From assembly GCF_003634705.1 (NCBI RefSeq), contig NZ_RBWU01000003.1, positions 248,001-312,000 on the forward strand: a stretch of 64,000 nucleotides of DNA, read 5' to 3'. The position numbers and the translations under genes are program-made. The notes under the pieces are model-generated. The model ran no database searches, was not told the DNA's origin, and worked only from the letters and a program-made list of their open reading frames with translations. The stretch comes from Actinomadura pelletieri DSM 43383 (GTDB lineage: Bacteria > Actinomycetota > Actinomycetes > Streptosporangiales > Streptosporangiaceae). Of the stretch, positions 17,939 to 26,326 are shown piece by piece; the stretch's first letter is position 1, and each line of letters starts with the position of its first letter.

Positions 17939-18721
17939 CTACGAAGGGGAATCCTCCTCCGGGTCGTCCACCGGCTCGGCGGACGAGACGTCCGAGGCCG
18001 CGGCCAGGTCGTCGCCCGCCGCGCCGCCCAGGTAGGCCGCGCGGACCTGCGGGTCGTCGAGCAGGTCGCGCGCCGGGGCCGACTTCACGACCCGGCCCGT
18101 CTCCAGCACGTAGGCGCGGTGCGCGATCTGCAGCGCCTGCTGGGCGTTCTGCTCCACCAGCAGCACCGTGGTGCCCCGCCGGTTGATCTCCACGATGATC
18201 GAGAAGATCTGCTGGACGAGCATGGGCGCGAGGCCCATCGACGGCTCGTCCAGGAGCAGCACCTTCGGCTTGGCCATCAGCGCGCGCCCGATCGCGAGCA
18301 TCTGCTGCTCGCCACCGGACATCGTGCCGCCCGCCTGCGTCCGGCGCTCGGCCAGGCGCGGGAACAGTTCGTACGCCTCGGCCAGTTCCTTGGACGCGTC
18401 GTCCTTACGGGCGTAGGCGCCCATCAGGAGGTTCTCCTCCACGGTCATCCCGGGGAAGATCCCGCGCCCTTCCGGGGCCTGCCCGATCCCGGCGAGGACC
18501 CGCTTGTGCCCGGGCATCCGGCTGATGTCCTGGCCGTCGAAGCGGATCGCGCCCGAGGACAGGTTCCGCAGGCCCGAGATCGTCTTCAGCGTGGTCGTCT
18601 TTCCGGCGCCGTTGGCGCCGATCAGCGTCACGATCTCACCGTCGTCGACGGACGCGGAGATGCCCTTCAGCGCCGCGATCTTTCCGTAGTGGACGTGGAT
18701 GTCCTCGATCTCAAGAAGCAT
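17939..18721 (-). CDS. livF: Branched-chain amino acid ABC transporter ATPase LivF
   Basis: 260 aa cytoplasmic ATPase of a LIV-I type importer. Walker A LIGANGAGKTTTLKT, signature TMSGGEQQMLAIGRALM, Walker B VLLLDEPSMGLAPM, H-loop VLLVEQNAQQAL (Gln/Asn in the H-loop region is usual for LivF). A C-terminal acidic tail (DDPEEDSPS) extends past the family core. Last gene of livKHMGF; its start overlaps livG by 11 bp, indicating translational coupling. Confidence 0.95.
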   Translation of the reverse strand: MLLEIEDIHVHYGKIAALKGISASVDDGEIVTLIGANGAGKTTTLKTISGLRNLSSGAIRFDGQDISRMPGHKRVLAGIGQAPEGRGIFPGMTVEENLLMGAYARKDDASKELAEAYELFPRLAERRTQAGGTMSGGEQQMLAIGRALMAKPKVLLLDEPSMGLAPMLVQQIFSIIVEINRRGTTVLLVEQNAQQALQIAHRAYVLETGRVVKSAPARDLLDDPQVRAAYLGGAAGDDLAAASDVSSAEPVDDPEEDSPS

Positions 18722-19502
18722 CGGCCGGAGCCCCCAGATACGCCTCGATCACCCGCGGATCGTTCTGCACCTCGGCCGGAAGGCCGTCGGCGATCTTCTG
18801 CCCGAAGTCGAGCACCGCGACCCGGTCGCTGATGCCCATCACCAGGCTCATGTCGTGCTCGATGAGCAGCACGGTCACGCCGGTGTCGCGGATCCTGCGG
18901 ATCAGGTCCTGCAACGCCACCTTCTCCGCGGGGTTCATGCCGGCGGCGGGCTCGTCCAGCAGCAGCAGCTTCGGGTCGGTCGCCAGCGCCCGCGCGATCT
19001 CCAGGCGCCGCTGGTCGCCGTATGGGAGGTTCTTGGCGGCCTCCTCGCCACGGTGCGGGATGCCGACCAGTTCCAGCAGCTCACGGGCCTTCTCCCGGCC
19101 GCGGCGCTCCTCGCGGCGATGCCACGGCAGTCCCAGGCCCGCGGCGACGAAACCCGTCCGGTGGTGCGCGTCCGCGCCCACCAGGACGTTCTCGACCGCC
19201 GACATGTTGTGGAACAGGCGCACGTTCTGGAACGTCCGCGCCACACCCAGTTTGGTGACGACGTACCGCTTCTTCCCGTCGATGCGCTTGCCGCGGAACA
19301 CGACCTGGCCCTCGGACGGCCGGTACACGCCGGTGGTGACGTTGAACACCGTCGTCTTCCCGGCGCCGTTCGGGCCGATCAACGCGAAGATCTCGCCCTC
19401 GCCGATCGTGATGTTCACCTTGTTGAGCGCGACCACGCCGCCGAACCGCATGACGATGTCCCGCAGTTCGAGCACGGGCATCGGGTTCTTCGTCCCGCTC
19501 AC
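18711..19502 (-). CDS. livG: Branched-chain amino acid ABC transporter ATPase LivG
   Basis: 263 aa. Walker A LIGPNGAGKTTVFN; the signature region lacks a clear LSGGQ and reads LPYGDQRRLEIARALAT, the normal LivG variant; Walker B LLLLDEPAAGMNP; H-loop LLIEHDMSLV. It starts at GTG 19502, overlapping the livM stop (GTGA), and pairs with LivF to drive import through LivHM. Confidence 0.95.
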   Translation of the reverse strand: MSGTKNPMPVLELRDIVMRFGGVVALNKVNITIGEGEIFALIGPNGAGKTTVFNVTTGVYRPSEGQVVFRGKRIDGKKRYVVTKLGVARTFQNVRLFHNMSAVENVLVGADAHHRTGFVAAGLGLPWHRREERRGREKARELLELVGIPHRGEEAAKNLPYGDQRRLEIARALATDPKLLLLDEPAAGMNPAEKVALQDLIRRIRDTGVTVLLIEHDMSLVMGISDRVAVLDFGQKIADGLPAEVQNDPRVIEAYLGAPADAS

Positions 19503-20674
19503 TTGCCCTCCTCCCGTGACTCCACCGGGCCGGGGCCGTCATGTTCCGGTACGGCGACCTCGGCTCCCAGGCTGCCCATGCCGCCGGTGCCTTCGGCCAG
19601 TTCGGCCTTGCGTTGCCGGGACGGCCACAGCCCCTCCGGACGGAAGATCATCATGACCACCAGCGCGGCACCGAAGATCAGCATCCGGTAGTCCTTCAGC
19701 TCCCGGAACCGTTCCGGCAGCCAGGCCAGCAGCGCGGCGCCGAGCATCACGCCGGGCAGGTTGCCCGAGCCGCCCAGCACCACACCGGCCAGGATCAGCG
19801 CCGACACGATGAACTCGAAGTTCAGCGGGGTGATGGACGTCTGCTGCGAGGCGTAGACCACGCCGCCGCTGCCGCCGATCGCGGCGCCGATGGCGAACGC
19901 GGCCAGCTTGAACTTGAACGTCGGCACGCCCATGAGCTCCGCCGCGTCCTCGTCCTCGCGGATCGACGCCCACGCGCGCCCCACCCGCGACCTCTCCAGC
20001 CGCTTCACGAAGATGATCGAGATGATGATGAAGAGCAGCAGCAGGTAGTAGTACGGCCGGGCGTCCAGCAGCCCGTACTTCAGCGGCTGCACGCCGAAGA
20101 TCTCCCACTCCGACAGCGACGGCGGGTGCGGGATTCCCTGCACACCGCGCGGTCCGTTCACGTAGTCGCTGTTGTTCGCGGTCCGTTTGACGATCTCACC
20201 GAAGCCGAGCGTGACGATCGCCAGATAGTCGCCGCGCAGCCGCAGTGTGGGCGCCCCGAGGATCACTCCGGCCAGCGCGGAGAACGCGATCGCCAGGACC
20301 AGCGACTCCCAGAACGTCCAGTCGTACTTGGTCGCGAAGATCGCCATCGTGTAGGCGCCGACCGCGTAGAAGGCCACGTATCCGAGGTCGAGCAGGCCGG
20401 CCATGCCGACGACGACGTTCAGGCCGATCGCGAGCAACACGTAGATCGCGATCTGGGTGCTGAGCATCCCGGCCCAGTCGACGCCGCTCGGCGCCATGAA
20501 CGAGCCGATCGACTCGCTCGGCAGGAGCAGCCCGAAGATGATGAGCACGCCGTACACGATCCAGCGCACCGCGGCCGGGGCACCGGCCCAGGCGTCGCGG
20601 AGCGGATCGAGGGAGAGCCTGTCGCGGACCTGGCCGAGGCCGCCGTTTCCGTTTCCGTTCTTTGTGAGGTTCAT
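19499..20674 (-). CDS. livM: Branched-chain amino acid ABC transporter permease LivM
   Basis: 391 aa, about 8-10 membrane segments with the LivM signatures AIGLNVVVGMAGLLDLGYVAFYAVGAY and LRLRGDYLAIVTLGFGEI, and the EAA-like loop RVGRAWASIREDEDAAELMG. The hydrophilic N-terminal extension (TKNGNGNGGLGQ) and acidic C-terminus are additions. ATG overlaps the livH stop (ATGA). Confidence 0.95.
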   Translation of the reverse strand: MNLTKNGNGNGGLGQVRDRLSLDPLRDAWAGAPAAVRWIVYGVLIIFGLLLPSESIGSFMAPSGVDWAGMLSTQIAIYVLLAIGLNVVVGMAGLLDLGYVAFYAVGAYTMAIFATKYDWTFWESLVLAIAFSALAGVILGAPTLRLRGDYLAIVTLGFGEIVKRTANNSDYVNGPRGVQGIPHPPSLSEWEIFGVQPLKYGLLDARPYYYLLLLFIIISIIFVKRLERSRVGRAWASIREDEDAAELMGVPTFKFKLAAFAIGAAIGGSGGVVYASQQTSITPLNFEFIVSALILAGVVLGGSGNLPGVMLGAALLAWLPERFRELKDYRMLIFGAALVVMMIFRPEGLWPSRQRKAELAEGTGGMGSLGAEVAVPEHDGPGPVESREEGK

Positions 20675-21636
20675 GCGCGCGCCCGCTGGAGAGATTCACC
20701 GAGAATGCCGGTGGGACGGAACATCAGGACGAGGATCAGCAGGGTGAACGCGACGACGTCCCGCCACTGAGATCCGAAGATGCTCGATCCGTACATCTCC
20801 AGCAGCCCCAGGGTGAAGCCGCCGGCCAACGCGCCACGGATGTTGCCGATGCCGCCGAGCACCGCCGCGGTGAAGGCCTTGATGCCGAGCAGGAATCCGA
20901 CGAAGTAGTTCGTGGTCTCGAACCGCAGGAAGTACAGCGCGGCGGCGACACCCGCCATGATGCCGCCGACGAGGAACGTCGCCGACACCACCCGGTCGAT
21001 GTTGACGCCCATCAGGACCGCGGTCTCCGGGTCCTGCGCCGTCGAGCGGATTCCGCGGCCGAGCCTCGTCCGGTTCACGAACTGGTCCAGCGCGATCATC
21101 ATCAGCACCGCGCCGACGAAGATGATCAGTTGATCGTTGCGGATCACGATCCCGCCGGTGTCGACGACGTTCGACAGATCCTTGAAGTGCTCGTTGACGT
21201 CGAGCTTGCCTCCCTCCTTCGAGGTACCGAAGATCCAGCGGACGCCCACCGTGCCCATCAGCTGCTGGATGAAGATCGACGCGCCGATCGCGGAGATCAG
21301 CGCCGCGAGCCGGGACGCGCCCTTCTTGCGCAGCGGCCGGTACGCGGTCGCCTCCAGCAGCATCGCGCCGCCGCCCGAGACCGCGCCGGCCACCACGGCC
21401 ATCAGCACCACGACGCCGATGAGGGTGATGCCCCCCACGTCGGACACGCCCATGGTCCGCGCCGTCCACAGCGCGGCGAACGTACCGACCATGAAGATGT
21501 CGGCATGCGCGAAATTGATCAGCCTGAGCACGCCGTAGACCATCGTGTAGCCGAGCGCCAGGAGCGCGTAGATCGCGCCCAGCGCCAGCCCGTCGATGGT
21601 CGACGGCCAGAATTGATTGATGAAGTCGTCGAGCAC
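20671..21636 (-). CDS. livH: Branched-chain amino acid ABC transporter permease LivH
   Basis: 321 aa membrane permease. Typical LivH features: GLALGAIYALLALGYTMVYG, LRLINFAHADIFMVG and ALGGIGNIRGALAGGFTLG-like loop. A loop of about 25 residues (FGTSKEGGKLDVNEH) is longer than in E. coli. It follows livK across a 109-bp gap that contains a strong hairpin, so it is probably expressed below livK levels. Confidence 0.95.
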   Translation of the reverse strand: MLDDFINQFWPSTIDGLALGAIYALLALGYTMVYGVLRLINFAHADIFMVGTFAALWTARTMGVSDVGGITLIGVVVLMAVVAGAVSGGGAMLLEATAYRPLRKKGASRLAALISAIGASIFIQQLMGTVGVRWIFGTSKEGGKLDVNEHFKDLSNVVDTGGIVIRNDQLIIFVGAVLMMIALDQFVNRTRLGRGIRSTAQDPETAVLMGVNIDRVVSATFLVGGIMAGVAAALYFLRFETTNYFVGFLLGIKAFTAAVLGGIGNIRGALAGGFTLGLLEMYGSSIFGSQWRDVVAFTLLILVLMFRPTGILGESLQRARA

Positions 21637-21656
21637 CTTCGGTCGCCTTCGTCAAA

Positions 21657-21686
21657 GGAGCGGGAGCGCTGTAGCGCTCCCGCTCC
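21657..21686 (-). terminator. 14-bp hairpin between livK and livH (attenuator-like)
   Basis: GGAGCGGGAGCGCT, a 2-base spacer and the exact complementary arm AGCGCTCCCGCTCC. On the transcribed strand it is followed only by TTTG. Located inside the operon, it can partly terminate or protect the livK 3' end, giving excess binding protein. Confidence 0.7.
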
Positions 21687-21745
21687 CGCGCCATCAAGGG
21701 CCCCCGGAACGGGGGACGGTCAGGTCTGTACTGGCGTGGTGACGC

Positions 21746-22939
21746 CTACGAGACCTTCGCTTCGTTGCTGTTTCCGAGGAGGGGGATCGTGTTGCCCTTC
21801 ACCTCGTAGATGAAGATGTCCTGTGCCGCGAGCTCACCCTTGCCGTCGAACTTGATCGGCTTCCCGACGCCCTGGGTGTCGAGCGTCTTCAGGAAGTTGT
21901 TGATCGCCTCCGGCTCGGTGTGACCCGCCTTGACCGCCTCGATGAAGGCAGTCGCGGCGTCGTAGCCCTCGGTCGAGTAGATCGCGACCTCGGAGCCGAA
22001 CTTCGTCTTGTAGTCGGTCGCGAACTTCTTGGCCTTCTCGTTCGTCTTGCCCTCGGCGTCGATGAGGCAGCCGCAGCTGAGCAGCGCGCCCTGCGCGTTC
22101 TCCTGGCCGGCGCCCTCGATCAGCCCGGCGGCGAGCGAGCCGTCGCCCGACATCATCTTGCCCTTGTAGCCGCCCTCGCGGAGCTGCTTGAAGAGCCGTC
22201 CGGCCACCGCGTAGTAGCCACCGAAGTACACCGCGTCGGGCTTGAACTGGTTGATCTTGTTGACGGTCGAGGAGTAGTCCGTGGCCTTGTCGTCCACCGC
22301 GTCCGTCTGGGTCTGGGCTCCCTTGGTTCCGGCCGCCTTCGCGATGGCGTCGGTGAGGCCCTTGCCGTAGGCCTGGTTGTCGGACACCAGGTAGATCTTC
22401 TTCGCCTTGACCGAGTTCACCAGGAAGTTCGCGGCGCCGTCGCTCTGCACGGCGTCGTCGGCGACCACACGGTGCCAGTACTTCCAACCCTTCTCGGCCA
22501 GCGTGATGCTCGTCGCGGACGGCGACACGCTCGGAACCTTGGCCTCTTCCAGGATCGGGCCGACGCTCTCGGACTCACCGGAGAAGGCGGGCCCGATCAA
22601 ACCGACGATCTTGTCGTTCTTGACCGCGCCCTGCGCCAGGGGCGTCGCCTGCTCCGCCTTGCCCTGGCTGTCATATGTCTTAAAGTTGATCTTGACCTTG
22701 GGGTTGGTGGCGTTGTACTGCTCGATGGCCAGCTGGGCGCCCTGCTTGGGCGGGATCACCAGACCCGAGTTCTCACCGGTCAGGTCCCCCATGAACCCGA
22801 TCGTGACTCCGTCACCGCCGCCGCTACCCCCGTCATCGTCGCCACCGCAGGCCACGGCGCTGAGTGCGAGCGTCACGCCCATCACCACCGCGCCGGTGAT
22901 CCTCATCTTGTTGCGCCGCAAGGTGCCCAACCTTTCCAT
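21746..22939 (-). CDS. livK: Branched-chain amino acid ABC transporter substrate-binding lipoprotein
   Basis: 397 aa. Signal peptide (KMRITGAVVMGVTLALS) with lipobox LSAVAC, then a Gly/Asp/Ser linker and a type I periplasmic-binding fold: VTIGFMGDLTGENSG, IGPAFSGESESVGPILEEAKVPSVSPSAT, FGGYYAVAGRLFKQLRE, STEGYDAATAFIEAVKAG. It captures Leu/Ile/Val or related amino acids for LivHMGF. First gene of the operon, with a 269-bp upstream gap. Confidence 0.93.
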   Translation of the reverse strand: MERLGTLRRNKMRITGAVVMGVTLALSAVACGGDDDGGSGGGDGVTIGFMGDLTGENSGLVIPPKQGAQLAIEQYNATNPKVKINFKTYDSQGKAEQATPLAQGAVKNDKIVGLIGPAFSGESESVGPILEEAKVPSVSPSATSITLAEKGWKYWHRVVADDAVQSDGAANFLVNSVKAKKIYLVSDNQAYGKGLTDAIAKAAGTKGAQTQTDAVDDKATDYSSTVNKINQFKPDAVYFGGYYAVAGRLFKQLREGGYKGKMMSGDGSLAAGLIEGAGQENAQGALLSCGCLIDAEGKTNEKAKKFATDYKTKFGSEVAIYSTEGYDAATAFIEAVKAGHTEPEAINNFLKTLDTQGVGKPIKFDGKGELAAQDIFIYEVKGNTIPLLGNSNEAKVS

Positions 22940-23126
22940 CCGGATCCAGGAGAGGATCGGGTACGAGTCGTGCCCCGATGCCGAGCTCTCGGTTGGAGGA
23001 ATCGGGCAACCGGGGACCAGGTATGTCGTACACCGTCGACCCGCCCCAGAACAGGACCCTCGGATAGAAGGGTTACTCGTTCGTTACGACCCCGTGCTCA
23101 TCCGAATCCGGGCATTGCCAGGCATA

Positions 23127-23141
23127 ATTACTCTATGTAAT
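23127..23141. promoter_or_regulatory. Small AT-rich inverted repeat upstream of livK
   Basis: ATTAC-tctat-GTAAT, 188 bp upstream of livK in the most AT-rich part of the gap. Possible repressor site or promoter element for the liv operon; evidence is only the symmetry and position. Confidence 0.25.
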
Positions 23142-23195
23142 CGGTCAGGCCCAGTCCGAAGACTTCGGTTTGGCTCTTGACAACGTGATAAATAA

Positions 23196-23217
23196 CAGGG
23201 TTGAAATGTCAACCTGC
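23196..23217 (-). terminator. Hairpin overlapping the stop codon of the ANTAR regulator
   Basis: GGTTGA (23199-23204) and TCAACC (23209-23214) pair around a 4-base loop, with extra outer pairs across a bulge. On the minus strand it is followed by CTGTTATTTATC, relatively T-rich for this genome. Likely terminates the regulator gene before the liv promoter. Confidence 0.5.
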
Positions 23218-23859
23218 GGTCGACTCGTCCGGCCCCCGCGACCCCGTTCCGTGGTTTCGCGACTCGCCTTCCGCCGCCCCGGCCGCTCCCGCCACGACCG
23301 CCTCGGCGACGGCCCGCATCGTGAGTCGCCGGTCCATGGACGTCTTCTGGATCCACCGGAACGCGTCCGGCTCCGACCACCCGTGCGCCTGCTGCAACAG
23401 CCCCTTCGCGCGGTCGACCACCTTGCGGGTCTCCAGGCGTTCCTGCAGGCCGGCGACCTCCGCCTCCAGCGCCCGCAGCTCGGTGTACCGGCTGACGGCC
23501 ATCTCGATCGCGGGCGCGAGGTCGGTCTTGGAGAACGGCTTGACGAGGTAGGCCATCGCGCCCGCCTCCGTCGCGCGCTGGACGAGTTCGCGCTGGGAGA
23601 ACGCGGTGAGGATCACCACCGGCGCGATCCGCTCCGCCGAGATCCGCTCCGCCGCCGAGATCCCGTCCAGCACGGGCATCTTGACATCGAGGATCACCAG
23701 GTCGGGGCGTAGCTCACCGGCCAGCCGCACGGCGGCCTCGCCGTCTCCGGCCTCTCCGACGACCTCGTATCCGTCCTCCTGAAGCATCTCCTTCAGGTCC
23801 AGCCGGATCAGGGCCTCGTCTTCCGCGATCACCACTCGCCGAGCGCTCTCCACGCCCAC
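23209..23859 (-). CDS. pdtaR: ANTAR-domain response regulator (PdtaR-like)
   Basis: 216 aa. Receiver domain with acidic pocket (VVIAEDEALIRLDL), phosphoacceptor Asp in LVILDVKMPVLDG, Thr in ILTAFSQ and Lys in YLVKPFSK; a coiled linker (ELRALEAEVAGLQERLETRK) leads to an ANTAR domain (VVDRAKGLLQQAHGWSEPDAFRWIQKTSMDRRLTMRAVAEAV). ANTAR proteins bind paired RNA hairpins and prevent termination. M. tuberculosis PdtaR (Rv1626) pairs with kinase PdtaS, encoded elsewhere. A Ser/Gly-rich tail is extra. Neighbours liv, tRNA and pyk match the Streptomyces order as I recall it. Confidence 0.92.
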   Translation of the reverse strand: MGVESARRVVIAEDEALIRLDLKEMLQEDGYEVVGEAGDGEAAVRLAGELRPDLVILDVKMPVLDGISAAERISAERIAPVVILTAFSQRELVQRATEAGAMAYLVKPFSKTDLAPAIEMAVSRYTELRALEAEVAGLQERLETRKVVDRAKGLLQQAHGWSEPDAFRWIQKTSMDRRLTMRAVAEAVVAGAAGAAEGESRNHGTGSRGPDESTAG

Positions 23860-23953
23860 GAGCCTACCGAAACCCGCTACCCTGTCCTGTGCCGCCCCTG
23901 CCAGGGCACCGCCCGGCTATCATCGCCTTCGTCGTCCGCTTTCACCGGACCAC

Positions 23954-24026
23954 GCCCCGATATCCCAACGGCAGAGGAAATGGTCTCAAACACCATCTAG
24001 TGTGGGTTCGAATCCCACTCGGGGCA
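23954..24026 (+). tRNA. tRNA with CAA anticodon (nominal tRNA-Leu), short variable loop
   Basis: 73 nt. Acceptor GCCCCGA/TCGGGGC with discriminator A; anticodon stem ATGGT/ACCAT around loop CTCAAAC (anticodon CAA); T-arm GTGGG-TTCGAAT-CCCAC. The D-stem is weak (TCC/GGA). The variable loop is only CTAGT, a class I architecture, whereas bacterial tRNA-Leu normally has a long class II variable arm. The 3' CCA is not encoded. From memory, a similar CAA tRNA sits beside pdtaR in mycobacteria. Confidence 0.85.
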
Positions 24027-24034
24027 CAGACCAC

Positions 24035-24065
24035 GAAGCCGCCGCCCGATCCGGGCGGCGGCTTC
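24035..24065. terminator. Terminator after the tRNA
   Basis: A perfect 14-bp stem, GAAGCCGCCGCCCG (24035-24048) with CGGGCGGCGGCTTC (24052-24065), and a 3-base loop, 8 bp past the tRNA. It may also stop transcription from pyk on the other strand. Confidence 0.85.
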
Positions 24066-24163
24066 GAGCGTTGTGGCGGCGCATTATGGGCGGTCGTCCC
24101 CGCCGCCGGGCGCACGTTTCCGGAGTGACGTGGAAACGAGATCGATTAGTGATCCGGGCCCGG

Positions 24164-25600
24164 TCAGTGCTGGACGGCGATGGCGTCGCCGATGCTGTGG
24201 ACGCGCAACGCGTTGGTGGAGCCGGGGGTGCCGGGGGGCGAACCGGCGACCACGACGACCTTGTCGCCCTTCTGGCAGCGGCCGAGTTCGAGAAGGGCCT
24301 GCTCGACCTGGGCGAACATGGCGTCGGTGTGGTCGGCGTGCGGGACGACGAAGGTCTCGACGCCCCAGACGTGGGCGAGGCGTCCCCGGACGGCGGGCAC
24401 GGACGTGAAGGCGAGCAGCGGGATCGGCGACCGGTAGCGCGACAGGCGCCGGGCGGTCTCCCCCGACATCGTGAACGCGGCGAGCGCCTCGGCGCGGACG
24501 ATGGCGCCGACCTCCGCGGCGGCGCGGGCGATGGCGCCGCCGACCGTCTCGGGCATGCGCTCCAGGGTGTGGGTGGCCTGGAGGGCGGCCTCCTCCGCGG
24601 TCCGCACGATCCGGCTCATGGTCAGCACGGACTCGACGGGATACTGCCCGACGCTGGTCTCGCCGGAGAGCATCACGGCGTCGGCGCCCTCGAAGACGGC
24701 GTTGGCGACGTCGGAGGTCTCGGCGCGGGTGGGCCGCGGCGCGGAGATCATCGACTCGAGCATCTGGGTGGCGACGATGACCGGGCGGGCCTTCTCGCGG
24801 CAGAGTTCGATGGCGCGCTTCTGGACGATCGGGACCTGCTCCAGCGGAAGTTCGACGCCGAGGTCGCCGCGGGCGACCATGATGCCGTCGAAGGCGGCGA
24901 CGATCTCGGGTAGCCGCTCGACCGCCTGCGGCTTCTCGATCTTGCCGATGAGGGGGACGCGCACCCCCTCCTCCTCCATGATCTGGTAGCAGATGTCGGC
25001 GTCGGCGGGGGTGCGGACGAACGACAGGGCGACGAGGTCGACGCCGAGGCGCAGCGCCCAGCGCAGGTCGCGCTCGTCCTTGTCGGTGAGGGCGGGCACG
25101 CTGACCGGGACGCCGGGGAGGTTGAGGCCCTTGTTGTCGGAGACCATGCCCCCGACGGTGACGGTGGTGTGGACGCGGGCGCCCTCGACGCCGGTGACCT
25201 CCAGGGCGACACGGCCGTCGTCGATGAGGACGGTGTCGCCGGGGCTCACGTCGCCGGGCAGGCCCTGGTAGGTGGTGGAGACCTCGCGCCGGGTGCCCGG
25301 AACGTCGTCGGTGGTGATGGTGAACTCGTCGCCGAGGGTGAGGCGCACGGGGCCGTCGGGAAAGCGCCCGATGCGGATCTTGGGGCCCTGCAGGTCCGCG
25401 AGGATGCCGACGCCGCGTCCGGTGGCGTCGGCGGCGGCACGGATCCGGTGGTAGACCTCCTCGTGGACGGCGTGGTCGCCGTGGCTCATATTGAGGCGCG
25501 CGACGTCGATGCCGGCCTCGACGAGGGCGTGGATCTGCTCGCTGCCGGAGCAGGCGGGGCCGATGGTGCTGACTATCTTCGCTCGACGGTTCACGTGCAC
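24164..25600 (-). CDS. pyk: Pyruvate kinase
   Basis: 478 aa glycolytic enzyme: phosphoenolpyruvate + ADP to pyruvate + ATP. Motifs KIVSTIGPACSG, RLNMSHGDH, the active-site helix IGKIEKPQAVERLPEI, MVARGDLGVELPLE and ATQMLESM are all present. GTG start at 25600 gives MHVNRRAK; GTG 25594 (MNRRAK) is also possible. Neither has a Shine-Dalgarno and TAACTA lies 9 bases upstream, so a leaderless transcript is plausible. Upstream lie dre-like palindromes. Confidence 0.96.
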   Translation of the reverse strand: MHVNRRAKIVSTIGPACSGSEQIHALVEAGIDVARLNMSHGDHAVHEEVYHRIRAAADATGRGVGILADLQGPKIRIGRFPDGPVRLTLGDEFTITTDDVPGTRREVSTTYQGLPGDVSPGDTVLIDDGRVALEVTGVEGARVHTTVTVGGMVSDNKGLNLPGVPVSVPALTDKDERDLRWALRLGVDLVALSFVRTPADADICYQIMEEEGVRVPLIGKIEKPQAVERLPEIVAAFDGIMVARGDLGVELPLEQVPIVQKRAIELCREKARPVIVATQMLESMISAPRPTRAETSDVANAVFEGADAVMLSGETSVGQYPVESVLTMSRIVRTAEEAALQATHTLERMPETVGGAIARAAAEVGAIVRAEALAAFTMSGETARRLSRYRSPIPLLAFTSVPAVRGRLAHVWGVETFVVPHADHTDAMFAQVEQALLELGRCQKGDKVVVVAGSPPGTPGSTNALRVHSIGDAIAVQH

Positions 25601-25664
25601 AACCGTACTTAGTTACCAGCGAGTAGATATGTTCATGCAGGATATGGTCGTCCGGGGTTCACCG

Positions 25665-25692
25665 AGTGGTCTAGCTCAAGGTCTAGACCACA
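25665..25692. promoter_or_regulatory. Two overlapping dre-like (GntR/DasR-type) palindromes upstream of pyk
   Basis: AGTGGTCTAG (25665-25674) and GGTCTAGACCAC (25680-25691) each match parts of the actinomycete DasR consensus (core TGGTCTAGACCA), about 12 of 16 positions each; together GTGGTCTAG/CTAGACCAC forms a 9-bp inverted repeat with an 8-base spacer. It lies 65 bp before the pyk start and 10 bp after the PfpI gene stop, so a terminator role for the latter is the alternative. Confidence 0.5.
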
Positions 25693-25701
25693 CGGTTCCG
25701 G

Positions 25702-26259
25702 TCAGCCCTTGAACGCCTCGACGGCGGCCTGGCAGAACGCCTTGAGATCGTCGGGCTTGCGGCTGCTGACCAGGACGTTGGGCCCGTCCTCGCAGATCCG
25801 CACCTCCTCGTCCACCCACGTCGCCCCCGCGTTGCGCAGGTCCGTCTGGAGACTCGGCCACGAGGTGACGGTTCGGCCACGGACGACGTCCGCCTCGATG
25901 AGCGTCCACGGGCCGTGGCAGATGACCGCGACGGGCTTGCCGGCGTCGAAGAACGCCCTGACGAACGCGACGGCGTCCGGGTCGGTGCGCAGGAAGTCGG
26001 GGTTGGCGACGCCGCCGGGCAGGGCGAGCGCGTCGAACGCGCCGGGATCGGACTCGGCGACGGTGGCGTCCACGGGAAAGGTGTCGGCCCGGTCGAGATG
26101 GTCGAACGCCTGGATCTCCCCGGACGCGGTGGAGATCAGCCGGGGTGTCCCGCCGGCCTGCTCGACGGCCGTCCAGGGTTCGGTCAACTCGACCTGCTCG
26201 GTGCCCTCGGGCGCGCAGAGGAAGGCGATGGTCCTGCCGTGAAGATCGTTGTTCGGCAT
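25702..26259 (-). CDS. DJ-1/PfpI family protein
   Basis: 185 aa. The start at 26259 is chosen because AGGAG precedes it by 8 bases and MPNNDLHGRTIAFL begins the fold; an upstream ATG at 26343 would overlap the divergent regulator. Motif AVICHGPWTLIEADVV has the conserved nucleophilic Cys with His, and LALPGG the acidic/Gly loop, as in YhbO/PfpI (protein deglycase or stress-protease annotation). Its context suggests general stress. It is divergent from the AraC-type gene, 67 bp away. Confidence 0.88.
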   Translation of the reverse strand: MPNNDLHGRTIAFLCAPEGTEQVELTEPWTAVEQAGGTPRLISTASGEIQAFDHLDRADTFPVDATVAESDPGAFDALALPGGVANPDFLRTDPDAVAFVRAFFDAGKPVAVICHGPWTLIEADVVRGRTVTSWPSLQTDLRNAGATWVDEEVRICEDGPNVLVSSRKPDDLKAFCQAAVEAFKG

Positions 26260-26326
26260 GGTCGTGCTCCTGTTCGAAGGGGTCTTCCGTGGCCCTGCCC
26301 GAGAGCGCGGGTGATATGCAGGAGAG

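Noticed and set aside
21640..21690. ANTAR target RNA at the livK-livH hairpin
   Set aside because: ANTAR sites are paired hairpins with hexanucleotide loops; this is one hairpin with a two-base loop.
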